Source of the DNA: Rhynochetos jubatus | Taxonomy: Eukaryota; Chordata; Aves; Eurypygiformes; Rhynochetidae | Assembly: GCA_027574665.1 (NCBI GenBank) | Contig: CM050655.1 | Location: 12,395,170 to 12,459,169 of the forward strand | Direction: 5' to 3' | DNA length: 64,000 nt | Shown here: piece by piece, positions 25,603 to 39,700 of the stretch | How the letters are laid out: each line of letters begins with the position of its first letter | How positions within the stretch are numbered: the stretch's first letter is position 1 | Translations under genes and position numbers: made by a program | Notes under the pieces: model-generated | Databases searched by the model: none | The model's input: the letters and a program-made list of their open reading frames with translations, nothing else | Told to the model about the DNA's origin: nothing

Positions 25603-28334
25603 ATTTGTTTACTTTGTCGACAGCTGGGTATTGTGTGTAGTTCTAACAGCCCTTCTCTGCTGTATCATTAAAGGAAAATTTTGGACCCTAGTAAGATTCC
25701 TGCCAAATCTCTTACAATATGCTCTTGAAGTCTGATGGAGAACTACTGATAGTAATTCTGATTTATGAGTCTTCTAAACTTTCCCATCATAACCATATAT
25801 CCCAATATCCCTACCTGATACATATATATTTATTTCAGTTGCAACATCTGGGTATTTTTAGCTTGGAAAATTCTGCTTTATTTAGTTTTCCCCTCACACA
25901 GATGCCATTCCTTATACCTGACAGACCTTGCCATCCTTCTTTACTCCTCTGCCCAAGCTCTTATATATATTTTTTGGCACTGAAAACAATAACTCTATAA
26001 AGTACATAAGATGTGGTCACACCACGTATTTACTAAGTAAAACAATAATGACATCTTTTTTTATTCCATATAGGAAATCTAAATAGAAATTGGGAATTCC
26101 TAACATTTAATTTGGTTATAATTTAACCACTACTAAGATCTGAGCTAGTCAGAACTATCTGTGAAAATCTTAAGGTCTCATATCTAATGTTAATAATCAC
26201 CACAGAACCTAACTTTTTATATGTAAAGTTAGTATTAATTTCTTCCCATGTGTGTTGTCTAAAGTGAACTGAATGAAAATAAATCATGAATATATATCTG
26301 AATAAAGCTGAATGATTTCAGACCTCTGGGGAGATTTTCTGTTGATTTTTATGGTATTGGCCAGATAAAGTTCCACAAACATTGGTTATAGTAGCAAAAC
26401 TGAAAGAAATCTAGTGCATGATAAATGCATAATACAGATGCTGAAGAACATTCAGGAGCCACAGTCCAAACACAACAACAGATTGTACTCCATCTCAGCC
26501 ATTTCTAGACTTCTCAGAATGTAAAGATTTTGCCCCCAAAAGGGCAGAAAGCACATTAAGCAGAAGAAAGTGCATTAAAGATACAGGTAAATTTCTAAAT
26601 TAATTAGGTAACTAAATATACAGATTGGTAAAAAATAAGTTTTCCAGAGAAGTTATGAGAGTGGTTTTGAAAATTCTGCTGAATATCTTTAAGCATTTTA
26701 AAATTCGATCCTGAATATCCATTCTGAGGCCACAGTGAAAACGTAACATTAACCAAACTTCTCTCCAGTCCTAGCCTCATACTCTGCATTACGCTTCTTC
26801 CTGAGTGTATGACTAGCAGAAACTGTTCTGCCTTTAAGGACAGCATATTATATTCCTGTACATTATTTTACATACGCAGATGGGAAGTAAAAAATTATGG
26901 CCAAATAAGGTCAAAAAAACCAGAACATCATGCATAAAATGGTTCATCAGAACTTTAGCATCTGTCAGCATGAAAAATCATATATGATTAATTTATTTTT
27001 AGGAGTCTATATCCTGCTGTAAAACTGCACAGCTTGCCTGCTTCAGCATATTAAGGCCTCAGGGAGGTAAAATGCAATAGTCATCCTTTACAATCAAAGT
27101 GGGTTTAACAAGATTGTTAAGGGAATTTTCTCAACATCCCCTCAATAGCTGCATGGGCAACTAGTCAACTAGTGAGCCATGTTCATGTTTTTATAGTTCC
27201 TGGCCCCATCATCACTATCCTACCCAACCTATGCACTTAATACTTGACATGCTTTCCCTTTCTGCAGCACATGAACAGATTACATACTATCAGCCTGGCC
27301 TTGTAAACCTCTCTACTCAGCCCCGTATTATCTGATTTCACTGAGGTGAAAGCGAGATCAGAACTGGTATGTTTTTTCTCACAGAAGCAGCAAAAAGAAA
27401 TGGGAGAAAAAAAAATATTATGCTTTAAAATACTTGTCCAATATTTCAGCTGATTGGCTACTGTTGGAGAAATGTGTTACAATATCAACAAAATAAACCC
27501 CAGCAAGAGATGAAATTCTCCTTGAAGCAGAATCCAGTCTATAATTTTAAGTCAAGGAAGACTGCAGAATATGATGAGAAAAGGATATGTCAGGTTTGTT
27601 TTTTGAGCTCACATCCCTCTATGGCTTAGCCTCCTTGTCATTTTGAAGGGAATTTCTTCCCCCCTCTGCCTCCGTGGAATCTGATATTCTCAAGACGGAA
27701 GTACAGAATAGCTGAAGTGTTACAAGATAAAGGCATTATGTGAGTACAATAGAAAAGTCAAATTTAATAATAAAATAGGAGTGCTACATAAAACAGACAG
27801 AAAGGAAATTAGACTGTTACCTAACAGTAAAAATAACAACGCAGCTGTACAAATGACTACTGCTGCATCAAGCAGCTCTCAGTTTCCAGCACATTTTTAA
27901 CTGCTGTCCTGTAGGTATTGAAGACTCTGCTTAGACAGAGGCAGGTCAGTGCTGGCCCACCTGAAATGTGCACTGTCTGCCATAGGCCGCTGCAGTGAAA
28001 TTGCAATGCTATGTCAACTTCACCTTACTTACAGTGAATTAGAGGCATTTGCTGTGTCTGCTAGTGCCATCTAGAGTGAGCTGATCGCAGCTATGGTGGT
28101 TCTGATTCTCCCTTACTTCAGTTCCACAGCAGTGATTTGAACAAGCAAGCAATAAAAACTACCTGAAATGCATCCAAATTGTATTTAAAAACTGCAAAAA
28201 AAGCTCTTTCATTATACAGACAATTGGCATAGAAAATGAAAACAACACTATTCAGAAAATGCAGGAAGTCAAGCAAGCAGATAAAAACGGAAGGAGAAAG
28301 ATCAATAAGTAGTCAGATAGAGATTAGCCTCGTA
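25603..28334. other. AT-rich non-coding stretch, nothing supported
   Basis: No gene, RNA or repeat family was recognised. A direct 8-base duplication, CAACTAGT, occurs near 27160-27178. Confidence 0.5.
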
Positions 28335-28368
28335 AGCAAAATGCAAGTCAGATCATCTGACTTTTGCT
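28335..28368. repeat. Inverted repeat, two-part stem (AGCAAAA + AGTCAGAT)
   Basis: AAGTCAGAT (28345-28353) pairs with ATCTGACTT (28355-28363) around a single C. Beyond an unpaired stretch of about 4-5 bases on the left arm only, AGCAAAA (28335-28341) aligns with TTTTGCT (28362-28368). About 14-15 pairs can therefore form with one asymmetric bulge. A further AGTCAGAT lies at 28311-28318. Confidence 0.85.
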
Positions 28369-31299
28369 AACAGATATGCAAACAAAAAAATAGATTTTTC
28401 AGCTTGTAGAGAGACAGACTACAGACGGAAGATGAAAATATACTTGTGACTTTGTAATGAGACTTTTTTGTCTCACCATATAGTCTTTATTCCATTTCCA
28501 ATACAGTAAGACCATGGATTTTGTTATGCTGTGTTAGCTCATTCTGCACGTGTTTGATAGATGGCAAATACTATGATCAACAGAAAAATACAAAAGGGAA
28601 ATTCAGCAGCAGGACTATCAAACAGATGTATGTTTGGCAATGAAGAAGACATTGGGGGACCTGGGGACAGCTCATATCTTTGTCATAGACTTATTTATAT
28701 AGCCTCTGAGCATGTCTAAAGAGCTCACCAGAGAGTAGTGCAGAGTCTTAAACTAGAATGTCCAAATCAAGTATGCAGCAAATTCCAGTTCCTGTGTCCA
28801 ATATGGAAAAACTGTATGACAGCCTCTCTCAGCAGAACTAACGAGCTAACCCATGCCAGTGTTACAGGGCTGTCAGTGGCTATTTAAGTCTGTTCGAACT
28901 ACTCTCAGTGGTAAGGTGAATTATTGTCTACATCATTACTTTAGATCTGTTCATGTTTCTCTTCCCACTTGCAGAGTAAGAGAACATTTCTTGTTTCCCT
29001 TCGTTGCTTATATTTTTCTATTCAGCCTGCTTGGACTCGGGGGCACAGATGATGCCTTTTTGGAAAGATGTTTTAAAGTCCAGAACCCGTGCAGCAGTGT
29101 CTTGATTGCAGTTGGGTTCAGCTGGATCTTTTAAAAATTGAACAGGCAAGGTCAGCATAAATTTCGAAACGACGTTTTAGCAAGTAAGGATTTTGAAGGC
29201 AGGTGAGGGTGGCTCTCTTCGCTTAGGTCTGCTGGCAAGATGCCCTCATTTAAAGTTATGATTTTCACATATATATATATCACCTATCTATAAGGTAGTA
29301 AAAGTTGGGGTTTGTGGCATCACAGATGATTACATGTGTAATGTTTCCTGTCTGGAAAGCCAGGATGTGAAGGTAAATTTCATCCAGGTAGTGTAATCAT
29401 AACACTGGCTACTCACAGCCTTTATTCTCACCTGACAATATCGATACTGTGCTTCCAAGAACTAATTCATCCTTTGTTTCAGAGACTATAATAGAGACAG
29501 TTGGCACATATGGAGACCTCAAGGTGTTACCATTCTCACTTTTCTTAAGGTTCTGTTGCTCTTTTAAATGTGAAAGACTTCTCTGTTCTAAGGTCCTGAA
29601 TTCAGGCCAAAATTTTTTTTCATGTACATGATATTGTTTCTAAATGATACTAATCATCATGAAAGGTAAGTTTCCAACATAAAAAGCAATTTCCATTGAG
29701 TCATAACACACTGGAAAGGTGACAGGACACCTTCTATGAAGCACACAATTGGAATGATGGTAACTTAAAGATAGTCAACACCCACAATGTCTAGTCATTC
29801 AAAGGCAAGGTTAAGATCCTCACCACCCATGAGGATTGGTTTAATGTTGTGTGGTCTTTGTGACATTTAGAACCAAGTTACACCATTTCTCTCTAAAAAT
29901 CCTAATTTTATTTTCAGTAAACATTGTGGAATTGGTGAAGAATGAGGACTATATGGAACAATGTTGGAAGTCGTAATTCACTTAATGAAGAATCCCTGAT
30001 GCAAATATGTGAATTGGAAACTACTGATATAGAAATGACAACTGAACACACTATCTATTTTACTATAGCGATCTCGTGTTATTTTTAAGTGCCTTTATAA
30101 AAAATGTGCCACCTTGCAGCTGAAGTAGATCCTCCAACAAGATACTACATTAGCAATTTTCCTCTCAAACTTTCCCTCTCTTCCTGCACTCAATAAATTG
30201 AATTAGAAGAGAAGGTGAAAAGCTGTTCCTTATAGAAAAAGGCCTTCTGGTGCATCACTTTAGATAAAGAGAGAGAAAAAATGGGAGATAAATATGCTAA
30301 TAGCTGAACAACATAGAATTTTAAACATACTGATTTGAGCAAGCCAAATATACAGTATACATGGGTTACCAAACAACTACCAGGATATGAAAGCCATATA
30401 GTATGACACTTGCTACACATTCCTGTAGGAATATTTTTGTCAAGCATTGTGACTGTGTGTAGGAAAAACTATGATGCATGAAGAAGAAAGGGCTTTGGTT
30501 TGGTATTTTTCAAAACTTCAAGGCTGAAATAGGATGTGAACACAGTGACAATGGATAAGGGTAGGCAGTAAGAACTCTACCATTACATCCAAACCTTATC
30601 TAACAGGTTGGACTGGCCGAGTGATAAAGCAGAGTGGAGGATAATCACAGTGGCAGGTGTAAGCGTGCAATTTGTCTGTGGAGTCAAAGCAACAATAAAT
30701 CAACAATCAGCTACATTTGAAAAGATTGTGTGTTGAATTTATCTATTTATGTAACACTTTCTACTGGTCAACAAACTTATATGTTGCATGTGGAAATACT
30801 TCTATTACTTCCTTTTCCGTTTCTTAACATGTTACCTGTCTACAGAAGCTCATGTTATAGCAACTGTCCTTGAAGAGCTAGGGCGTTGTTTTGACACATA
30901 CAGTATAGACCAATGAAGTACACTAGCTTTTATGCTGAATATATGCATACACTGTGATTGTTGCACACCATGTAAATATCTTGTCTATAGGATTGACTTT
31001 TTTTTCAGAATGTAAAGCTGTTGCCTTCCCTTCGCCTTCCCTATGCATATACATTTTGTATCCATACAGATTGTCTGCCCATGTATGTTGTACCGTGATC
31101 CAGAAATACGTGGATTTGCTCAAGTAAAAGCTCACAGCCACCATGGCATGTCAGCTGTACATATCAGCTGTCTTGGGAGTATGTATATACGGCACGGATT
31201 CTGCAGCACAGCATAAAAGGGACTACTTACCTCTGGAAAATTCCATTGACTTTCTATCTCTGGTTGCATCAAATTCAAAACTATCTTTCTGATTTATAA
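28369..31299. other. AT-rich non-coding stretch
   Basis: Nothing was recognised apart from a short AT dinucleotide run near 29269-29280. At about 31195-31260, CTGGAAAATTCCATTGACTT weakly recalls ancient CR1/L3 tails. Confidence 0.45.
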
Positions 31300-31660
31300 A
31301 GCTTTGTGTATAAGCCTTTTCCATCACACAAATCCTTTTGCTTTCCGTTCCACCTCAGCTTTCTGCGAGTTCCCCACATTAATTCTTTAGACTTTGCTAA
31401 ACCTTTTATTTTCTTTGAATATTTTGCCTATGCTTTGTCAGATTATCTGCCCACACTTGGAATGCCTTCCTTGCCTTCACCTGCCAAGAATTCTTTCCCT
31501 GTCCCAAGCCATTAGTGCCAGGACACTTCTTCCCTTCAGTGCCTCTTAAATTATCCTAACACGCTCTTCACATTTCCAAAATACTTCTGAGCTCCAGCAT
31601 TTTTCTTGGCTAATACAGATCCCAAGTGTCTTGAGGGAGAGAACATGCTTTACCAATCAA
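31300..31660 (+). mobile_element. Possible ancient L2/CR1-clade LINE 3' remnant
   Basis: The order of diverged motifs resembles the L2 3' region. TTGGAATGCCTTCCTTGCC corresponds to the 'ggaacgctcttccc' motif, GACACTTCTTCCCTTCAGTG to the 'cacttccttcaggtctc' motif, and CCAAGTGTCTTGAGGGAGAG to 'gctccttgagggcagg'. Spacing is roughly right and all three motifs are on the plus strand. Identity is low and the call is by memory of the consensus; borders are guesses. Confidence 0.4.
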
Positions 31661-33674
31661 AAAAGCCTTGTAAGTTTACAGCTTTGGTAAATGCTTGTTT
31701 ATAATAATAGCTGTAATATACACTGCCTAACATACACCTGCTGAAGAGCGGTTAGCCAAACAAAACCACATGCTTAACAGCACACTTTTGCCTGTGTAAA
31801 ACAGAAACTAGTCAATAACAGATTAAATAGTTTAGGACTTAAAAAAAAACAGATAGATTTCAGTAGGGGAAACAAAAAAATTAAGCCAAGGCAAGGTAGA
31901 GCAAGGCTGGCTAAACTGAGGGGAGGTAAACTTTATACAAATGTCTCATGCTTCTGCAAAACTCAACGCACACCATATCTCTGCATTTAGAGCTTGATAC
32001 ATTACATTAGTCAGAACACGAATACAGAACACTAAGTTGCTCAAATGACACCTATGCTAAGAATCCTGGAAAGAGCAGGGTGTATGAACGAAGTTGATAG
32101 TGAGTGAACAGAATAGCAAACAAAAATGACACGTAAATTCTTGCAGAGGGCATATCTGTAAGAACTTCAACGCTTCTGTGGGTGTGAAAGAAGTGCCTGT
32201 TCCCAAATTCATTAGTGGCTTCTCTCACCCCTAAAAATCTGCCTGTTGCTTAGAGTGTTAGCAACCAGGTGTACGAGCTCAGGAGGAGCAGTTGTTACAA
32301 GCAAAGTATTCACACTTAATTTATTTCTATTTTCTAAACCACACATAACATTTACACCTTTGTGCATAATCCTGCAAACATATCCATGACATAAAACACT
32401 GCATTCATTATCAAGGACTTCTCCTTTCTCCCTCATAATGCACTCCTACTATACCAACTTCCCACCACCGCAGAGAAGTATTTGCTCTTCTTCTAGGCAT
32501 ATATGGTATCTTAAATAAGATGCTTGATTTAATGCACCTATTTCCATGTTTTCATTTCTTATCTTTCCTAGTAAAACAGATTAATAAGTAGGTGTATGAT
32601 AAGATACAGTAACATACTTATTTTTAATCCAAACGGATTTTTCTTTTAATATGAAAGCACTTAGCAGTTTTTAAATAATTGTCTTTCATTAAAAAAAAAA
32701 TTAAAAAAGGAAGAATGGAGAAAGAGGTGTTCCCCAATCAAAAACTTTATATGAAGTTAAACATTTTTTTCTTTCAAAAATGTCTGGTTTTCCAAGCAAA
32801 GTTAGTTTATTTTAAAACTGAACCTAGGTCTAGTACCTGTCAAACAGGACTAATGGTATTTTAAGTACAGTAGTTTTCTTTCAAATTTGATTCTACTTAG
32901 TGTTACAACACCAGAAAACAATCCTGCCCAATACCGCACTGAAAGGTGAGCTAGAAGCACTTAGAGCTACAACTATGTTTCACTCTTACCTGTGATTTTT
33001 CACTTGAGCCTTTCTATCCCTTCAAAACCAAAATCTGTTTCCTAAAACACGTAGTTTGGGCTTCAACCGCATCAGTGTGGAGGAGAGGGAGGACCAGACA
33101 TACTAACGTTTTAGAAATATTTAACGATTCTCTACTAAAATCCACTGAACTATCAGCAAAAGAAAATCTAGGAAGCTTTTTGCACAGATTTATATCTGTA
33201 TATAACAATACGGTCTCATCACTTAGATAAAATTGCTACTATTATTCATATGGTACTTGCTAAATTAGGTGTGCATTTCTATAAGCTCTGGGGTTTTTTT
33301 TCCAGTGACACTCCACATACATCCCTGATTGCCAGTTACAGTGCCTCTTGAGAGAGATAAAGCTATGAATAATAGAAAAAAACAGAGTGGAAAGTGGCAT
33401 AAAATAAAAATAAACATTAATAATCTTTAACCTCACACTGATTCATTGATTCACACAAATAAGGACTCTGGGATTTGGACCCTACTTCAGAGAAGGAAAT
33501 CGTAGCGTTAAGTCTTTAATCATCAAGGCACTTATGCATTATCTTTAGCACTAACGTTACAGTAAGACCACAGAAGTGAGCTGGCGACTCATGCATCAAA
33601 CCGTTATTGTGCACCTGAGGCTGGGCATTTGTGGGGGGTGTATTGTGTGGTGCTGTCATGTCACGTTTGTTCAG
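31661..33674. other. AT-rich non-coding stretch, nothing supported
   Basis: Only short A-runs (for example 31842-31850 and 32691-32700) and chance open frames are present. Confidence 0.5.
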
Positions 33675-33758
33675 TTCCACTTCTTACACTTAAAGACTTT
33701 GGAGAGTTGAAGAGAGAAATCTCCAGTACACAAAGCAACCTCCCATTCAGCCAAGAAG
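33675..33758 (+). other. Candidate unassigned 84-base exon (weak)
   Basis: GTTTGTTCAG precedes, and GTAAAG follows GCCAAGAAG, giving a fair acceptor and a good donor around 84 bases (28 codons). One frame is open and reads a hydrophilic peptide containing LKDFGELKRE. The polypyrimidine tract is weak and no protein family is recognised. Its strand is opposite to the candidate at 9661-9780, so the two are unlikely to be exons of one gene. Confidence 0.15.
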
Positions 33759-36700
33759 GTAAAGAGTGCTGGAGCAGAAGCTGGGGAAAAGGCAGGAAAG
33801 GCACCACTTTGTTAGTATTGTCTGGAGAAGACAGCACAGAGAGCTGAAAGCAGGGAATTTAGTGCAGGCACTGCAGTCCATATCAACCACCTGAAAAAAT
33901 ATCTATTTCTAGCGGTAAAGTTTAAAATTGCTTAATGGTGGGTGCTGGATCTAGTTATTTTTGTATCCTGCAGCGCCCTCACTGTTTAAAACAGCTTTGT
34001 CTCAGATTCCAGATGTATGAGACAATAAAGGGTTATTACTCCTTTAGTCTCTTTAATACTGTATGATTTACCTATTGCTCATAATATTTTTATACTTCAC
34101 AGTTACCTGGCTTAGTTTCTGAGTATTTATCCATGCCACAGGTTTTGACTGCTTTTGGAAAAAAAAGCCAAAAACATGTTTTGTTTGGGGTTTGGTTCTG
34201 TTTTTTATTTTTTGGCTTTGTCCCCCCCTCCCTGTGGAAGTTATCAAAATTTTAATTGCTGTTAAAAAAGAAGAAATGTTTATTTCCAAACAGCTGATGT
34301 CCTTACCTGAATGTTTTAAAACCACTACTCTAGAAACAAATGCCAGGCTACTGTTGTTTAGTCTGTTCTGGCTTTAGCTTTGTTCATGGACTTCAGCACT
34401 GTACAAAAATATTTTTTCTTACTATTATCTTTTAGACGCCTCCCATTTTTCACAGCAGATTTTCTACTGCAAATCAATTTCACCCTGAAATACCTCAATT
34501 TCCAAAATTCAACACTTCAGCGATCAAACATTTAGAAATACTCAGTCTTCAGACAGTATGATATCAATGAAGAGAACAGTAACAGCTGTTCAGAGTCTTC
34601 AGTATACCGCTGAGTAGCAACTAATAAGATTACTGTATGTTTACTTAAAACACCTAGCTGGTATTACTTTACAAGCACTGTTTGGTAACAACCTTACATA
34701 CAAGTTGAAATAAGCATAAGAAGTATATTTATTTTATAAGCAGGAGATCCACTAGGAAGGTAGAAAACCAAAATGAGAAAGGACCTTTCTCTTCTAATCA
34801 CATTTGTATAAATAAAGAGGACTTTACACAGAGTAACAAATGACATCAATTTAGGTAAGCAAAGGCCACAGTCTCCCATAAATTTTTAAATGCAGAGTTG
34901 ATTTTGTTTGTATATCCATTCATATTCCAAATATATCACAGCATTTGGCTTCAATACAAACTGTAAAAATACAGCTTAGGACACCTTAGCATCAGAATAG
35001 CTAGAGGAAATATAAGGGAGGAAAGAAAGTCAAATTAGAATATTCTGAAGACCCTTTAGAAGGTTATTCCTTTCTGTTAGAATTTTCCGGACAAAATATA
35101 CTGGAGACTCTGACCAAGAAAACCTAAAAATCCCTGGGAACCAAAGTATGATAAATTGGAGTTTTGTGATATGCAGAAACTTTCAGTTGTACATACGGTG
35201 AGTAAGCATAACTTTGAAGAAAAAAAACCCCAAATTTTAAAAATACTATTAACATACGGTGTAGTTAGAAGGCCTGATCTGAAGAAAGTGGTCTTCAGTC
35301 AAAACCTTTGCATATTTCTGGAGATGAAACATAAGGGCCTGGAGAATCCCTAGGCCACAACTGCAGCTTTTATCCAATCCACTTTACGTGTGTGTGCAAC
35401 CGTCCAGTTCTGTACAAAATTGTGTTTACGCAGAAGGTCAACTGGATCTCCCCCAGCCCTTAGGGCAGAGCTGATGACAGCTCTTAATGCAGCACAAGGT
35501 TCTCTGATGGAAACGAAATAAGAAAAAGGAAGCCTTTTTCACTGGAGTAACAACCACCACCTGCACTACTAGGGATTTTCAACCTGGAGTGCTGTGCTAG
35601 TCATATTATTACCTGCTGTGTTGAACTCAATAGACCATTACAAGCTTCAGCTCAAGCTATTTTGGCAGTAAGTCCTGTATTTTTAATTGGCAGTGCTGAT
35701 AGACATCTGTGTCTCCTTTATTTTGCCTCCCGTCCTGCAACGTTCATTTTACCTAACATAACATTCACTAAAGTGACCATTAATAAGTAGTTGACTAGGA
35801 CTGGCCTGAATACACTAACAAAATTATAAGTTGCATAAAATGGCAGTTAAATCTCATTAAGGAAAAGAAAAAAGAAAAAAATAAGTTACTTTCAAACTCA
35901 CTCTGCTCTCAGAAATCCCAGAAGAGCTTAACTGGAAAATCTATTTCCTGAAAGCTGTTGCAGGTCCAGATTTCCTGAGTTTGGTTTTGAATTCATTCCA
36001 GGTGATCCCACTAATTTGGATGGATTTACTCTAGGTATTCTGGTACTGCTTTGGTGGTAGATCTCATGGCGCGTTTACACCCATCAAAGTCCAGAAATGC
36101 CACTGAAAGGGACAGTCCTGCCTTCATTCTTAGCTCCTGGTAAAAAGCAGCTGCCCCGAGCCAAATCCCTGTTCATCTTTACAAGCCACACTCATCCAAA
36201 GCACCCACATCAACTAGGGCACTTCAGGAGCCAACAGATGAAGCACTTAGTGACATGGGCATCTAGTCATCCTTGAAACATTTTAAAGGATAAAATGTGG
36301 TCTTCTTGTGCACTGGACAGTACTAGCTACCAGACCTACACCTTTAGGTGAAAGGGGAATGACCAAATAGAATAATCTTTTCCTGTTATCTTAAGCCTTA
36401 TTCTTTGAAGTAGTCTGTTATAATACTTAACAGAACCTCATTATTACTGGTCTTACTCATAAGTATAACACATTACTCATAACAATAAGTCATTAATTTC
36501 CTCTCAGTTTAAATCATAACTAGTTTCTTCTCATACTGCTCTGCATTTGCATCCACGTAAACTGGTAAATGTTTTGCCCGTATTAGATGTGATAACATTA
36601 CAAATTGTCTGATGTCATGCTAAAAAGCCACAAAGCCTTCTTTTAATCAGAAAACTACAAATCCCCACAATAGCAGTATATATTTTGTGCTAAGTGCATA

Positions 36701-39700
36701 ACAGTGGAGAGGAGAGGTTTGGGGTTTTTTTGTTTTATTTGTATTGCTGTTCTCAGCAATTTACTTCAGAGACCATGAGACAGCAGCCATTGGCCATAAC
36801 TACTTCGGGCTGGATTTGATAACAGCCTCATGATGAAAGGCTACCTACTCCATAGCTGCTAAATTATCTTAGTGCTTGGCTAATGGTTTATTAAAAATAA
36901 CAAAATAACTCTACCAATACTGTTACTTCAGAGCACTGGTTTCACAGATATTTTCTAAAGAAAGTGAAGCATATCATGATTCAGAGAGAAATCTGTGCCA
37001 TTTTTAACAGACTTCTGGGTAAATTTATGAATTTCAGTTAAGTCTGACTGTTTTTTTATCAAAAGGGAAAAATCTGAGGGGGGAAAATGGAGGAATGTTT
37101 TTTAAAACTTCCAATTAACTGACAGCCCGAAAGAAAACCCTGGGCAAAGCAACTTTGACATCAGTGCCACCCTTTCCCCGAGGCTTTTTGAGCCTCTCTC
37201 TTCATTGTGCCTCTGACAAGCTCTGGCCAGAAATTGAGCAATAAAATAAGATTTATTCCCTAAGGTATTCACTTGCAACATAGGACACAAAACTTCCACA
37301 TCTTCTGGGAAATGGCTATTACTTTCAAAAGCAGACAAAGAATCCACAGAACACTGACCAAAGAAGCTGAAACCATAGCAAAGCACCAAGGTGTTGAGAA
37401 GTGAGAGGTGAAGCCAGCAACCTACATCTTGCATTGTGTAAACAATATTACTTTGACTATTTAAAATGTGAACACTACTCCTAGTCTTCCTCTTCCACCA
37501 AGCTTGTCAATAACACTTCATTTATTCTGCTTTTCTTTTGAGTACAAGACAAAATATTCCCCTTCCTCCCCCCTCCCTAAAGCAGAATGAGGCATTTCGT
37601 TTCCAAATTACTGTTTTGGCATGAAGTACATGAGCTTTTTCCCTAGCTGGAAATGCTATATGTATTATTATAGATATTGTTAATGTGCCAAACTGACAGT
37701 CAATTATTTGCATAGCCTTACTTCCAGGTTTGTCAACAGCCTGGAGTGAATTTGTATTTGGTGTTCCAGAAATAAGCTGTGTAATTGCTAAGAATGCAGA
37801 GAAGGCAATCTACTGAAGCAGCCTTGATGACTGCAGAATAGCTACACTGAAGTTGTGGCAAAAGTACCTTTTAGGTGCAAAACCCCTTTCCAGAATATTA
37901 CTGCTGGTTCAGGGGGGGTTAAGAAATAATAGGAAGATCTCTCATCAGTCTTCAGAAAATTTTACCTTTTAAAGATAGAATTTTAAAAAGGCAAAGAAAA
38001 TGAAGGGAAAAACAATTGAGACAAAAATAGTCTTGTTGCTGTGTTTTACAATTTAGCTGCCAAAATCAAACTCACTGTTGATTAACAAGTTAGGTCTTAA
38101 TGAACATATTTTCAGGAGGAAAAAAGTCCAATAACAATAATAATATTGAATCCTTGCAATCATTATAAACAACGAATGCTAATTTTATGCCCATTCCATG
38201 ACAGCTAGTAATTAAAAATCTTTTGACTTTATGAATTCCTTGATCAAGCCTAATACGATTGATTTTTTCTATACACTTAATCAGTTCATCATTACACTGG
38301 TTCACAGACCAATAAATTCCTTTTCACTAAATCACTTTTGCCCTGAGACCACAAGATTGATTTTCGTGTAAATAAATTCCATTTCCATACAAAAACCTTG
38401 AAAAAAGCCTAGGACAAATACGAAGAAAGCTTTTACCTTTTTCTTAACAAACTGATTTTAATATACTAGGAAAATCAGAATTACCATCCTGAATAATGAC
38501 ATAAACAACCTGCATTTCAACTGTTAAGTGGAAATTCATTGTCGCAAAGGATAGTCTAAAGAAAGAAAAAGGACAATAATGGGTGCTTGGCTTTACTCAT
38601 TCCCCCTGCTGCACTTTTATCTCAAGGTAAGCCTTTTTACTCTTTTGGAACACAACAACATGCAGAGCTCTTAAGACTGACTTGTTAGCAGTGACTGACA
38701 TGCTGGAACACTATTGACAAGATTTGCTAAGCATCACTAGTTGGAACAGATATGCAAATTGTCTGTTTGGCAAGGGTGTAGTTTTAGGGCAGTTAATCTT
38801 ATAGGAGGTATTAATATCTGGGTTCATGACTCAAAAGTAGTAAAAAGATGCATCAGAAGTAAGGACAAACTTGGGAATTTTCTTCTCAGAATCCAATTCT
38901 CAAGTAAGGTAACACCGGACATGCTCATTCGCTTTCATGGTCACATTCTGTAATATGCTGTTTAATTTAGCAAACAGATAAACTGGCTGACTTGGTTTGC
39001 TAGAGGCATGCAGAAGTGGATACATTTGATACTGCTCCACATAAAACTAGATAAGCTTGATTTACTTGCATATACTATGCACTACACCACTGTAGGTACT
39101 AACTCTAGTGATTTACCAGTTGCAGGCTGGTTTGCTCAGTCCATGACTGAAACTGCGGGATTCCAGACTTTTCATACTGCTTTGGTCCTGTTTGCTTATG
39201 TAAGTTTCTAGGCATTTACCTGCAGTAGTTAGAAGAGCTACAATACTATTCCTAGGGTATGTATTATGCATAATTTTAGTTCTATACCTTCATAAATCAG
39301 AAAACAAGATAGGGTGCAAGAGCAGTCATAGCAGAACCCTTTCCTAACAGATCCAGTCCCTGCCTGGTTGGATAACCCTTTTGAAACAGCTGAATGGGTT
39401 GGATGTCCAACATTTCAGTTACCTGCTTGAACTTCTGACTAAATTCGGGTTTATGTCACCTAGGCTTCTCATGAGCAGTTTATCTTTAGTCTGTCAATAG
39501 CTGCCTGCTACAGGTTTTTATCAGTGCACAAGCCGTTAAGCCACAAAGGCATCGCTGCAACATGTAGCTTCATAAAGCCAGAAATGTTTGGCTAGGGAAG
39601 AATTCATTTGGGTTCTTTTATGTAATATAGAACTTGCTGTACAAAAACTACTTTCATGGTGTTTTATAAAAGCTTAAACAGTTTTTCATCAGGTTTAATG

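Noticed and set aside
37273-37366. Minus-strand block between GGTTTCAG and GTGAAT inside a 110-codon frame
   Set aside because: The donor is poor, the pyrimidine tract is weak and the length (94 bases) is not a multiple of three. No protein resemblance.
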